Assembly: GCF_964204645.1 (NCBI RefSeq)
Contig: NC_134027.1
Span: 5,444,485-5,508,484 of the forward strand
DNA length: 64,000 nucleotides
Direction: 5' to 3'
Origin: Tubulanus polymorphus
Lineage: Eukaryota > Nemertea > Palaeonemertea > Tubulaniformes > Tubulanidae
Within the stretch, counting starts at the first letter, position 1; every line of letters starts with the position of its first letter. Of the stretch, positions 47,401 through 59,021 are shown one piece after another. Under the pieces are notes generated by a model. That model had not been told where the DNA came from. It ran no database searches and worked only from the letters and a program-made list of their open reading frames with translations. The position numbers were made by a program, and so were the translations under genes.

Positions 47401-47661
47401 AAGCAGTATGAATGAACCATATATAGGTGAATAGCAGCTATTAAAAGAGTGCGCAATGGCAAAATATTCACGGTCTCTTTCCAATCTATAGCACACGTAC
47501 GTTCCGTTTTGGCAATCGTAAATTACGATGGAATCATCGTCGCTACTCGAGATCAATGTTTCTCCATTTGCTGAGAAGTTCATGCAGTTTATTTTGTCGG
47601 TATTTTCTCGAAATACTTTCGCCACGCGAAAACTCCGTACAACATGATCGGTTAGCTTCAT
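44419..47661 (-). CDS. WDR82: WDR82, WD40 subunit of SET1/COMPASS and PNUTS-PP1 complexes
   Basis: Nine exons in transcript order: 47501-47661, 46456-46553, 45778-45844, 45591-45690, 45390-45506, 45141-45296, 44924-44993, 44694-44836 and 44419-44448. They total 313 residues, the same length as the vertebrate protein. Conserved blocks run throughout: [104 protein letters not shown], and the last short exon encodes AFWLPQLDE. The protein is a WD40 propeller. Known role: it recruits SETD1A/B to phosphorylated RNA polymerase II and works in transcription termination. Eight introns separate the nine exons. The intron after exon 6 starts with GC instead of GT (GCGAGT). The start is the ATG of the conserved MKLTD N-terminus, not the upstream in-frame ATG at 47716-47718. 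Confidence 0.95.
45926..46336. mobile_element. Degenerate inverted-repeat element in a WDR82 intron
   Basis: The ends AGGTTCCTACAATTCC and GAGTTGTAGGGACCCT are imperfect inverted copies. The interior is rich in CAAGGA and TTTCAAGGA words. The whole element lies inside the second intron. Probably a non-autonomous DNA transposon of about 410 bp. Confidence 0.4.
47160..47269. mobile_element. MITE copy 2, same family as 29157-29252
   Basis: The ends AGGGCCAGTTTCACGAAAAG and CTTTTTGTGAAACTGGACCC (ending at 47268) are inverted copies and match the copy at 29157. The element is 110 bp, in the first intron of WDR82, and contains TCGATTTAA words shared with copy 1. Confidence 0.6.
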
Positions 47662-50634
47662 TTTGATGGGAAAAGTCACGATAAAAGAGCCCCAACAAGC
47701 AAGCAAACTTGCAAACAAACTGAGAACTTTCTAAAAAAGCGTTGAATGAAAATGGCCAATGTTGAGATGTAAGCTCTGGACGGTTTCAGCTAATATACGG
47801 ATATGGACTCTCAGAGTAATCCTAAAGTTCGGATAGTGGAATGGGACAAATAAATTCAATCAATGCCTTTATTTACACCTGTATTTAACAATAAAGATGA
47901 ATTTTACAATTATAGCATTATGTCAACAAAGAGACATTTGAAACGACAGTAAAAGGATCTAGTAAAGGCTCAGTGACCACTATATGCCAGCATAAGCCGG
48001 CACCCGGCCGGGTGAATTTATCTAGTGTAACAGATTCCGACAAATGCCTCGTCGAAACTGGACTATCAGTTTTGCCTTTATAAACATCTTAATGTGTGTC
48101 AAATTCTGCATGGGGAAAATATTTAAAATCTGTTAAACATATAATCATATAATTTTCACTGCGCCGCTTATGGGTGGATGTCCTTAACCCAGAGTTCCGA
48201 ATACGCATGTTGGGTTTTATTTTCTGTTGCTGTAGTATATTGCTAATACACGTACTCTTTTCCCTCCATAGACCATGGAGATGGCAGGAGTGTAATGAAT
48301 ATTCCTATTCGTATTTGATTTCACATTCAACATTCATCAATCAACCGCTAAAGCTTCAATGATGAATCCGTTTTTTAAAATGTGTTTGAAGCCCTCTAGA
48401 AGCTCGCATCGATAACAAAATAATAATGTGATAATTTCACCAGGAAAATTATGAAATATTAGTCTAGATTTCATTTGAAATAATGAATTTTTTCAAAGTT
48501 TTATATAGAACTCTTGTTCGTATTTCAATAACATCTCCCCATTTTAAAAAGATTTATATAATGAATGCAAATTTGAATTTTGTATTTTTGGGCCATCATT
48601 TTCCACTTCGGATCCTATTCAGATGCAGTGAAATTTGCAAAATCAAGAATATTCAACTATATCATGACCAAATTTCCAGGCCCAAAACCCAGGTTGAACA
48701 TTAGTTATAGGGGTTTTTTTCCATTTAAATGATCAAACCGGTGACACCAAAAATATGTGCACTGGACCCACAACTTCAGTCTTGCTTATGTTTCTCAGAC
48801 TGCGCGCACCAAACGAATTATGTAGTTCATTACCGATCCTGAATTTGCAAATTTCAGTTGAATTATGAGAAGAAAATTAATGAAATATATCCTCCATGTT
48901 CCAGAGCCGAAGAAGCCTTCAATCTAAGGCCGATTGTGAGACGGCTGGAAGACAGCTTACGTTGGAATACGTAATAAAAATATTTGTTTTTTACACACAT
49001 TTAGAAATATTTAGCAAAAATGGTGTAAGGTAGATTCGATACATTTCATTATAATTTACGAGAATAAAACCCTGCCTGGTGATTGACAAATAGTTGCTAT
49101 TTTTTCCTAGACGTGTTTTCTGTTGAGGCTTAAAGTGATGAAATAATGCAATTTTGTTGTCATGGAATCTGAGTGGGTAGTTTAATGTGATTGATGTGGT
49201 GACTGGGAGATTATAAAGCGGAAGTTTACGTAACATGAATTTCCCTTTTGTTTTTTTTCTCTGAAAGACTCATAGAAGGATAAGAAAGGCATATATGTAA
49301 ATGTCAATTTTTGAACGCCAATATTCTAGCTTCTACGTATATAGATATATGAATATTACCGAAAGCCTTTGAAGCGAACAAGGACAATTTAGTGAATTTT
49401 GGAACAAAGGAAAATGGGGTAAGATGCTAGTCGTTAACTTTTGTTCTACAAGTGTTTTAGATTACGCTGTATGAAGCGCATGTAGAAAAATAGGCTTCAC
49501 AGTCTGTGGAAACGCAGTGGAGTGATTTTGTTCTGGCGTCGTTTCTCCAGTAGATCCCTCGGTTGACAAGCCTTTCATCTACCAAACAACAGAGCACGTT
49601 ACTGATTTCACTGGCTTACGCACTACGCTCACAGTTCCTACGCGAAATATCACCTAGAATGGATTTTCTCAATGTTCGTCCTCAAGATACAAATCAAAAG
49701 CAAAATTATCAGCTCTTTTGATAGATCCACGTTTTTATTCGGTTAATACAAGATGATATCAACATATCAATGAAAATGCTTTGCAAAAACAAATTTATCT
49801 ACGATATCCGTTCTATGAATTTATTTTTCATTATCTAAGTGAGGTATAATGCTTGCCTTTTCCTTCATATAGCCAATCGTACGATTAATGCGTTATATCA
49901 AAACAGAGCATGAAAATAGGCATTGCATCAAGGTATAAAATTGTTATTTTCTACTAAAGAAGCAAAAATTGATCTTTTATTGCAAAACATGATAAACATA
50001 GCTAGCTAATACATCATGATATACAGCATTTGTGCATTGTAACTACCAATATGACTGATTTTTGGCCTAGCCGAATGTAAAATGATGCCAAATTGTACAT
50101 GTAGGGAAATCATTCATTTAAGAGACAAATATGTAACTTGACATATAATCATTCGCGTAATAATACCTGGCCGTACTTCATTTACGAGGAAGGCAGGAAA
50201 CAGCTTGTCAACCAGTCATCTTTAATTCAAGTATCATTTTCATTAACTACTATCATGGATACATAATTAGCGATGTCGCATGCGTCGCGTGTGAATTAGG
50301 TAAACTTAGATTGGAGAAGAAACTACTGGAAGAAAAGCAAAAAGGGACAGAAAATGTATGTGTATCATAGAAGATAATCTTTAAGCCGTTGATTGAAAAC
50401 TCAGTCTTTGAACAAATCATCGTGTCATGGCATCAGCAGCGATTTTCATACAAGAATATTACATTTGCAGCTTGTTTTTGAAGAGAAAATATACTTTATG
50501 TAAAATAAATCTCATTAAATGCAGCAGTCACAATCTTTTTATCTCGGTGGAATTTATCTGTATATTCCCAACGCCTTTCGGAGATGATTAACCGGCGGCA
50601 ACGTGGAACTTTTGAGCGGTGACATCTGAAGATT
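47662..50634. other. Spacer upstream of WDR82
   Basis: This should hold the WDR82 promoter and, at its right end, the 3' UTR of the prokineticin-like gene. No supported coding exon is seen. Confidence 0.5.
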
Positions 50635-53600
50635 TCACGAGGCGCAAACAAACTTGCTGGGTGAGCAATGTAGATCCGACATGCAGGGACATAGGCTGAA
50701 TGATCGACGGTAGTCTGACGGTGCTGGCATACTATTTGGATGGCACTTGTCACCAAGGTCTTGAAGGCCTCGACATTTCCGAATACCGAACGCAGTGAGT
50801 ACACAACATTCGTTGCGTCCACATTGCGCGTCCGTTATACAATCCTGTAAATAAACGGGACATACATATTATTAGCATTAGGAAAGACATCTTCTCATCT
50901 CATATAGTCAAAAAACAGTTTCTAATACAGCATAGCGTAAATGAATAACAATTCAAACTCTTATCTGAACATAAAATATCTATGGTGTCACAAAGTATAT
51001 TAGTCTTGATCATTTTTTTTTATACCATTTCAAAAGGAAATATAAGATAATTCTGTTCGTTAAGTAGTAAGGATGGTGAATTTTTTGTCACTGTACTTAC
51101 GTGTACCAAACCTGATAAGACTAAAATTAGATAGAATTTTACAGTTTTACATGATATGTGTAATCTTAAAAAATAATGTTATCACGTAACACACTACTGA
51201 CACGTCATTGTTAAAGACTAACATTCACAGGTAGCTATTATTTCTTATTTTTTTTTGTTTCATATACGTTAAACACATATTTTCCAAAAAAGAAAAATTT
51301 CATTCTTTTCACTTGTACCAAGAGATTCTTTTCTCGTACACACGGCGCATAAACGGCCTTTACATTGACCTCTGTCGAAGAACCTGGGGAACGGGCGACG
51401 GTAATCGGCGTCGGAACCTTTTGTCGCTAATCGGGTCCACATGGGAGAAAATTTGACGTCTTGTCGCCAATGATTCCTGATGTGAAATTGGAAGGCAGAA
51501 GGAAAGATACCTCATGCTGTGGGTGATGCCGCCGGCACTATACAGAGGAATCACTACTTTTATTCTCGATCTTGTTGTTCGCGGTAACTTGATTGCGTGA
51601 CACAAGTTCAAGGCAAATACCAAATTCTCGTGATCATAGTAATAAAAACTTGCATCTTCGGTAGCCGTGTGTCAATCTGATAATACTATACTACGAGTTC
51701 ACGCGGACTCTAGTAATTAGTAGACGTCTTCGAAGCAAAAATGCCATTCAACTATATCTGTACTTCGATTTTAAAAACCTAAACTCCTGTTTCGTTCCCG
51801 GCAGGCGTGTTGGGTTTTTAAGGGATGCAATCTCAAATCAATTGAAAATCAAATCAGATAAATAGGAGGGGTAATTTTGTCTTTTAAGATAAAAAATTAC
51901 ATTCAATTAATTACTTTCTATGATAAATTGAGATATTCACACGCGTAAATACATTTCGAATCATTCACCATAGTTCAGAATTTAGTTGGAACAGGAAATA
52001 CTGTGTTCATCAACATCAGACGAACGAGAAAAGTTTCGAAACAATTATACTATCAAAAATACGCCCCAGAGGTATCGAATATCATACGAGGCTTATTATC
52101 GCTAAGAGTGTCGTGAAGAATAAATTAGACCCTGTTGTTCTGAGATATAGCGCTAATGAGCGCGCCACAAATTTCTACGAGAAATTACCCAATTAGTAGT
52201 TTTCGCACGTATACTAACGGTAAGACGGTATAAGGATGATAAAATGAAGACAACCTTTTAGCGCCGCCAAACGATGATCGGTGTGGCAAGCTATTTGTCT
52301 TAGTTTGTGATTGCAATTGATTCGCAGGTATATTAATAGGATAGTTTTCGTTAGTTTTGCCCGTTACTGATTCACGATGATCTAATACGACTCATGGACG
52401 ATCTAATACAGGCGATATTAAAAATCAGATGGTGGTTTAAGTGATGCGTACGTATACATGTAAGCGTGGTCACGTGTAACAATCCGGCAAAAAAACAAAT
52501 TACCGACTTAGACATGGTTTCCATGCTAGAAAATGATTTCCTTCCTTAAAGAGCAGGTAACAAGAGGTAGTTCAAAAATGTATTTCTTCAAACACCGCAC
52601 ATAACTCTCATTTTTCCTCATTAAGATAGTCGCAAGGGTTACGCGTTGCGTAATGGTGTAATGTCACCACAGTCGCGACACGAACGCGACTGTGTATTAT
52701 TGCTGCTGAATGTTAATGCAGTTTGATTACAACATCCGGTTATTGACCTTTACAACTAAGAATATCATAAAAACTGCGCTGAATGAGAGAAGCTTTCACG
52801 TCGTATTTCAAACGGCGAAACAGAAACATTTCACTCAAATATCTTGTCGAAAATACTTCGAAATCAATCAAAATAGCCTCCATAAAGCCAGGATTTGACG
52901 GAACGTGTTAATCATTTTTATCATTCAAGACCCGTTCTCCTCGTATATTATATACTAACAAGCTACAGTAAATCTGCAAAAGGTCATAATCCCGGTGATA
53001 GTAGCAATCAAAGTGACCACAGATACGCGTCCACTGGTCAAGCGCGCATACGCTCGTAATTATGTCTCACGGAGTCGACGGCAGATTGCGGACTAAGCTG
53101 TCGTGGCATCGAATCAAGTTAGCATCGATCCTGGTAATACCGGAGGATAACTTTGATGTGGTAGTAAAATGAGTTCCACCTACCCTCATCGCATTCCCAT
53201 CGATGGAAGAATCCAGTCTCGCGATCCACAGATAGATGAACTAATTCTGTGTATACGGAATCTGATGACGGCCAATACTTGCTGGAACGTTTGAAGTATT
53301 TATCAATTGGAATAGCTAAGTATATAGCCAATTAGTTAGTTCCTCTGATCAAACCGATGCTTTACTTAGTCGACAATTCCTCTCACAGGATCCAAATTTT
53401 TTCATGCCGTTAATTGATGATCTAGGCCAGGATCAGCCCTCACTATATTATCATACAGTGAAATATCAACACGTCTTGCCTGTGTTACAACAATTCTTGA
53501 TCGTCTCAGTAAAGAGAAATATTACTAATAACGTTAATTCGTCGATATAGTGATAAAATGCCAAAGCGTGTCCCACAGATTGTGCGGCTCAACTCAAAAA

Positions 53601-55310
53601 TCCGTTTAACGAAGGATGAAATCCCGCACGTACGCAGATTAATCCATGAATCGTGAGGAAGATAATCGATAAGGAAGATTTACTTTTTTTGTTATTAACT
53701 TATCGTTTTTTTAAACCTGACGTGGTACGAAAAAACAAAACAAATATATGATAGCCAACAATATCGTACTTGCGAGCAAAAACGACCGCCGCGATTTTCA
53801 GCTCATTTTTGCAGCGTCGTGATGACAGTATTGTAAGGTAGAAGATACATCCAACTTTTACGTCCAGATTACATTGTTATGCATGTTGGATAGACTTTTT
53901 CTGTTAGCATCTTGAACAATCTACTCACACACATACACGCACATAAGCGTTCACTTAACTCATTGCGTGATAAAAACTGAGCTATTCTGCCGAATACCTA
54001 TCTACACTTGTAATATGAAACATCAGAGGCGACAGTACACAGCCGGTCTCAGATTTCGTCTGTTTTTACCACGATATTTGACGACGTGGGTTGTAATGAT
54101 ATCACACTATACCGAAAGATTATCCGATGTTGTGGAAACTTTGAGAACTTTTAGTTGTGGGCAATAACTCTGTCACAGGAAACGTGCTTTTCAACCTGGA
54201 AAAAGATGGATTTTACCTTTGATTGGGCATCAATCTTTACATTGTGACACACGGGACTTTACCTGTTAGTTTGTATCATCATCACGCCATTCGGAAACCC
54301 AAGTTAAATGAATGACATATAGACAATCTTAGACTACGACTGGAAAGATGTTGATTTTTCATCATGACAAGGAATGACTAGTACCGATACGTACAGTAAT
54401 TAAGTATTGTGTTGTTCACGCGATGACGGGCTCCACGCTGTTACATACCTCATATAAATTTCCATTTTCGAGCTGTTTGGTTAACCCAAACATTAACTAA
54501 TTAATTGATTTACAAAGTATCTATATCAACAGAGATCCATGGAAAACAACCTGTACACGCGGCCTAACAATGATTGATTCAGCGCTGTAAAAACCAACCA
54601 GAAAAGTCCTCTCAAAACAATGTTTGCAGTTCCTTCGAAGCGACCATTAAAATCGAATTAATTTTCACTGGAATTTAAGAGACACTTAAATAAGGGGTTG
54701 ACGATTTGTCAACTGGAGATAATAGGTAAATTTATCTAACATCAAGGGGTTAGCAAAATTTGTACCGTACTCATTAGGTTCTTCGCATCCTACAGAACGC
54801 GAATCGCGATATAGAAGATCAATGTTCGGTTTTCGTGATCAAATACGATGACATTTGCTTTATGCCAGTTGATCTGCAGATGGAGGCTAGTTACATGAAA
54901 TGTAAGAAGCTTAAAAATATGCACTCACATTAACCTTAAACGATGCATCGCAACATGGAAGCGGAGAGGGGGTTACAATCCAGCTGAAGGTATTTAGTTT
55001 ATAAGCCGGCAAATCTAAAACAAGAAGCTGTGTGTCTTGTTAGATAATGAAAGTACCCGAGGGCCTGTGACTGTCTTGACGTGACATCAGTTCAACTCTA
55101 GCCAATCAAGTGAACCTTTAATCCCGCCTTACTGACATATATGTTACTGCTAAATAATCAGTAGCGAGGACGTGGCCGGTTCCTCGCGGCACGGTTTACC
55201 GTGTATATACAACGATATATTGGACTAATTTTCTGCCGCGATGACCGCGACAAATCAGCCGACGACAGAACAGTTGCGGCGATAAACAGAATAAATACCG
55301 TCGAACGCAT
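50635..55310 (-). CDS. Prokineticin/astakine-like secreted cysteine-rich peptide
   Basis: The firm part is the terminal exon 50635-50844, read after an acceptor (TTTACAG): 69 residues and a stop. It has ten cysteines spaced C-x5-C-x4-CC-x9-C-x9-C-x17-C-x-C-x5-C-x6-C. Vertebrate prokineticins share this order and most of these spacings, including C-x5-C-x4-CC, the x9 loop, the x17 loop, CPC and C-x5-C; loops four and last are shorter here. Visible motifs are ITDAQCGRNECC, GDKCHP and LCPC. In vertebrates such peptides bind GPCRs; astakines are haematopoietic cytokines in arthropods. The candidate first exon, 55200-55310, encodes a signal peptide (MRSTVFILFIAATVLSSA), ends in phase 0 at GTAAAC and would give 106 residues in all. 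It adds an eleventh Cys, so the link is less certain than the exon itself. The N-terminal AVIT motif needed by vertebrate prokineticins is absent. Confidence 0.6.
50845..55199. other. Putative intron of the prokineticin-like gene
   Basis: This 4.36-kb stretch contains no clearly supported exon. A minus-strand reading around 51300-51500 includes DYRRPFPRFFDRGQCKGR, which looks peptide-like but has no matching splice pair that I can defend. Confidence 0.35.
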
Positions 55311-55374
55311 AATTACGCCCATCAAAGGGACGACAGTCACGTGACCCTTGACCACCCCCGGAACGCCGGTCACG

Positions 55375-55383
55375 TAAAATATA
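55375..55383 (-). promoter_or_regulatory. Possible TATA box of the prokineticin-like gene
   Basis: The minus strand reads TATATTTTA about 65 bases before the candidate start codon at 55308-55310. Two CACGTGA-like words lie between or next to it. Confidence 0.3.
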
Positions 55384-56146
55384 CTGTCATAAGGCGAAAT
55401 GATTTACATATATACATATTTCTTCCCAAAATGATCTGAGGTGGATATAGATTGCTCTGGGAGTTCATTTTGGTGACAGTCGTATCTTAGTAATCCGTAA
55501 TGAATATCTTCCGAAGAAGCTTAATATCGAAGATGTTGTCGACTATCATTTACTTGTTTGTTTTGAGATAATTAAGAAATGATTTTACTAGTTTACGTTA
55601 GCAATAGATTCCTATTGAACTCATCTCTAAGGCATCAATTGTCGGTATTGCGTGGCTGCGCTGTAGAGAGTAGCTAAATTCAATTATCCGTCAGTAATTT
55701 CACGATCCCTCGTCGTCCAGACAGCTCTCAGATTTCTCGCATCAATGAATTACGGCGTAGGATAAAATCAGATACATCGACTTTTTCTAATTTTCCTTGC
55801 TACCTTACGCCCTGTATCTATTTCAATCATTCTGCATTTGTACATAGGGGATCGTGGTTTCATTTATCACGCTTTCTGATAATCTTCTTTAAATCTTTTG
55901 TTTGACGTATACATCTATATCATAAAGGGGAGGTTGTCTTTTTTCGTATACATTTTTGAGAGAAATCTATTCTTTGTCTACTCGTGAAAATAGGCATAGA
56001 TACAGAGGAATAGTTTGCCATGGCCACCTTCGGTTTTCTGAGTTAGTCGACTATAGTCGAACTAAACGAAACCGAATGTCCGTTAGTCGGAACTATATTT
56101 CGAAAATCAAGCGCATTCGGTTATTAGTTCCGACCACTAGTCGACT
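55384..56146. other. Spacer with SalI-like GTCGAC words left of the foldback element
   Basis: No gene is seen. The right part (56047-56146) has several TAGTCGA words and CGAAACCGAA-like words, some of which recur inverted just right of the foldback element. Confidence 0.4.
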
Positions 56147-56231
56147 TATGGTGGCTGATAAGGGCCATAGCGTAAAATTCCTGGTATGTAAATGAGGGCG
56201 CCAGAACGCCAGAACGCCAAAACGAAAAAAA

Positions 56232-56760
56232 ACGTCCAATTTTCTCTAAAAGTTCGTTTTGGCGCGCCAAAACAAAGAAAATTCCGTTTTGGCGCCCCCG
56301 CCAAAACGAACTTTCATTTTGGCGCCCCCGCCAAAACGAACTTTCGTTTTGGCGCCCCCGCCAAAACAACGAAAAACGTCCAATTTTCTCTAAAAGTTCG
56401 TTTTGGCGCGCCAAAACAAAGAAAATTCCGTTTTGGCGCCCCCGCCAAAACGAACTTTCATTTTGGCGCCCCCGCCAAAACGAACTTTCGTTTTGGCGCC
56501 CCCGCCAAAACAACGAAAAACGTCGAAATTTCTCTAAAAGTTCGTTTTGGCGCGCCAAAACGGAGAATATTCCGTTTTGGCGCCCCCGCCAAAACGAACT
56601 TTCATTTTGGCGCCCCCGCCAAAACGAACTTTCGTTTTGGCGCCCCCGCCAAAACAACGAAAAACGTCCAATTTTCTCTAAAAGTTCGTTTTGGCGCGCC
56701 AAAACAAAGAAAAGTTCGTTTTGGCGCGGTTATTTCCGTTTTGGCGCCCCCGCCAAAACA
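56232..56760. repeat. Left arm: 144-bp tandem repeat array
   Basis: The marker ACGTCCAATTTTCTC or its one-base variant recurs at 56232, 56376, 56520 and 56664, exactly 144 bp apart. Each unit holds one perfect palindrome GTTTTGGCGCGCCAAAAC and three copies of TTTTGGCGCCCCCGCCAAAA. Confidence 0.9.
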
Positions 56761-56884
56761 AGCATTCAACCACAGTAAAATTATTTTTCAAATTGGCGCG
56801 TTGATCTTGTGTGTAATTTGCATAAATTTGCATAAATGAAAATATTTTACGTATATATAGAATTATTTTACGTGGTTTAAAGTT

Positions 56885-57585
56885 CGTATTGGCGGGGGCG
56901 CCAAAACGAAGGTTCGTTTTGGCGGGGGCGCCAAAACGGAATATTCGTTGTTTTGGCGCGCCAAAACGAACTTTCAGAGAAAATTGGACGTTTTTCGTTG
57001 TTTTGGCGGGGGCGCCAAAACCAAAGTTCGTTTTGGCGGGGGCGCCAAAATGAAAGTTCGTTTTGGCGGGGGCGCCAAAACGGAATATTCTCCGTTTTGG
57101 CGCGCCAAAACGAACTTTTAGAGAAAATTGGACGTTTTTCGTTGTTTTGGCGGGGGCGCCAAAACGAAAGTTCGTTTTGGCGGGGGCGCCAAAATGAAAG
57201 TTCGTTTTGGCGGGGGCGCCAAAACGGAATTTTCTTTGTTTTGGCGCGCCAAAACGAACTTTTAGAGAAAATTGGACGTTTTTCGTTGTTTTGGCGGGGG
57301 CGCCAAAACCAAAGTTCGTTTTGGCGGGGACGCCAAAATGAAAGTTCGTTTTGGCGGGGGCGCCAAAACGGAATATTCTCCGTTTTGGCGCGCCAAAACG
57401 AACTTTTAGAGAAAATTGGACGTTTTTCGTTGTTTTGTCGGGGGCGCCAAAACGAAAGTTCGTTTTGGCGGGGGCGCCAAAATGAAAGTTCGTTTTGGCG
57501 GGGGCGCCAAAACGGAATTTTCTTTGTTTTGGCGCGCCAAAACGAACTTTTAGAGAAAATTGGACGTTTTTTTTCGTTTTGGCGT
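56885..57585. repeat. Right arm: 144-bp tandem array, inverted
   Basis: The inverse marker (GACGT after GAAAATTG) lies at 56987, 57131, 57275, 57419 and 57563, again 144 bp apart. This arm has one unit more than the left arm, so the two arms differ in copy number. Confidence 0.9.
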
Positions 57586-57652
57586 TCTGGCGTTCTGGCG
57601 CCCTCATTTACATACCAGGAATTTTACGCTATGGCCCTTATCAGCCACCATA

Positions 57653-58757
57653 TCGACTAGATACGAAAACCGAATTTGGCCCTGACTGCGTTGCGGTGGA
57701 TGCGTGACTGAACTTGTGCATCCTTTTATTTGCGCCCGATAAGCTACGGCAATCTAACACATTTGAGTATCAAAATAATAGCAAATTTCAAAACAAATGT
57801 TTAGTGCAACAATGATTGATACGCGATAGATCTCAAGTCATTGCAATGATCCAGGATAAGAGGATCTTCCATATCTGGGAAAACATTGCCTGTTCACTGT
57901 GAATCAAAAAAGTTTACATTGGAAAATGTCTATCAAGATTTGTTTGGGCTGATATTTCAGCCGCCGTTCAACACTTAAGGGGGAGGGGGTAACCATTCGA
58001 ACTCCTTTGGAATCTCCATTTACCGATCCTTGCATTCATGTTTTTCATCTTTCGCTTGGCTCTACCAAAGACAACATTTCGCACACGGGTATTACGGCTT
58101 TATATAAAGCCGTGCGCCATTACTGTATAACTCTATAACTCCGCTCAGACGCATGGCCGTCAGTGCAAAAATGACAACTGCGATTTGATTTGATTTGATT
58201 TGTGCAGCAATGACTTTATGATTCAATAATTCGAAAGACCTGAAAATCCGGTGAGTAATTCGTTTCCATATAAAAAGTGCAAGGAAATACCACTTGATCG
58301 AACAGATAAATACAGGTAGAAATGTTATATCGAATCACAGCAATATAATCTCCAAAGAGAAAGATGATGGCAAATATCCAAGTGTCAGTTGCTCAAAAGT
58401 TGGACTGGTGGATGAAGTACCACGGTTACGATGCAATTTCAATAGTCACTGAGGCATTTATCCACCAAGCAACTGGTTTCATTTCAACTGGTTAGAGCCA
58501 CATTGTCTAGTTAGACTCAGGCAAAAAGGACTTGGCTAAAACTCTATATGTTGGATTTTTATTCATATCCATAAGAAAAAATGAATATGTATTGATTATC
58601 TGCTGTTAGTTGAATTGATTATCGAATTCTAATAGTCGGAATACTGACACTCAATGTTAAAAAACAAATTCTTATTAAATTCGCACCTGCGTACATAAGT
58701 GCACCATGCGAGCAAGCACGAATTAAAGGTCAGAATTAACAGAGACGTAACTTGCAA
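57653..58757. other. Spacer right of the foldback element
   Basis: No gene is seen. A minus-strand AATAAA (58558-58563) could serve the possible exon at 58758. Confidence 0.4.
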
Positions 58758-59021
58758 TTACGAGCTGGCAAAGTAACGCTCTTTGTCACGTGGTAGCACT
58801 TTGGGAATGCTGTGATAATCGTACTTATGCGCAATTTTCCCTCCAAACTCTGCAATGTGCGTTAAAAGCGTGTGATGAGTCTCTCTGTGAGTAGGGCTGT
58901 GTAGGTAAAACGTTAGCGGTAGAATCTTCGTTCGACTCGGCTGATTTACCTCAATCACAAGTGACGTGTAAAAGGAATTTCCAAATCCCACAACGAACGA
59001 AGGTGTCTTAGAAATCACGCT
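58758..59021 (-). CDS. Possible terminal coding exon, unrecognised
   Basis: Read on the minus strand, an acceptor-like TATTTTAG precedes an open frame of 87 codons and a stop. The frame has no ATG start, so if real it is the last exon of a gene whose 5' part lies at higher coordinates. The peptide has mixed composition with IEVNQPSRTKILPLTFYL and ends LPRDKERYFASS. A donor-like GAG/GTAAAT inside it weakens the case. I found no upstream partner exon in the window. Confidence 0.3.
   Translation of the reverse strand, partial: SVISKTPSFVVGFGNSFYTSLVIEVNQPSRTKILPLTFYLHSPTHRETHHTLLTHIAEFGGKIAHKYDYHSIPKVLPRDKERYFASS

Larger units (their letters stand above)
56147..57652. mobile_element. Foldback-type transposable element
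   Basis: A 1506-bp element with two opposed arms. Its termini, TATGGTGGCTGATAAGGGCC at 56147 and the inverted copy ending CCACCATA at 57652, are flanked by the direct repeat TCGACT (56141-56146 and 57653-57658), a 6-bp target duplication. The inverted identity continues through the outer 70 bp, including GGCGCCAGAACGCCAGAACG. Each arm is a tandem array of 144-bp units. The middle (about 56765-56885) is AT-rich unique sequence. No transposase is encoded: the long open frames on both strands come from a repeat period divisible by three. The organisation is like FB/Galileo foldback elements; superfamily not assigned. Confidence 0.85.

Noticed and set aside
50496-50822. Minus-strand 108-codon frame over the prokineticin-like exon
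   Set aside because: A different frame of the same exon has the ten-cysteine pattern and begins exactly at the acceptor; the longer frame has no recognisable pattern.
51360-51623. Minus-strand 87-codon frame, and a second frame including DYRRPFPRFFDRGQ
   Set aside because: No signal peptide, no consistent acceptor and donor pair, and neither frame fits the phase of the prokineticin-like exon.
56124-57707. Long open frames of about 190-310 codons on both strands
   Set aside because: They follow the 144-bp repeat, whose length is a multiple of three; the peptides are pure repeat with no family, and both strands are open at once.
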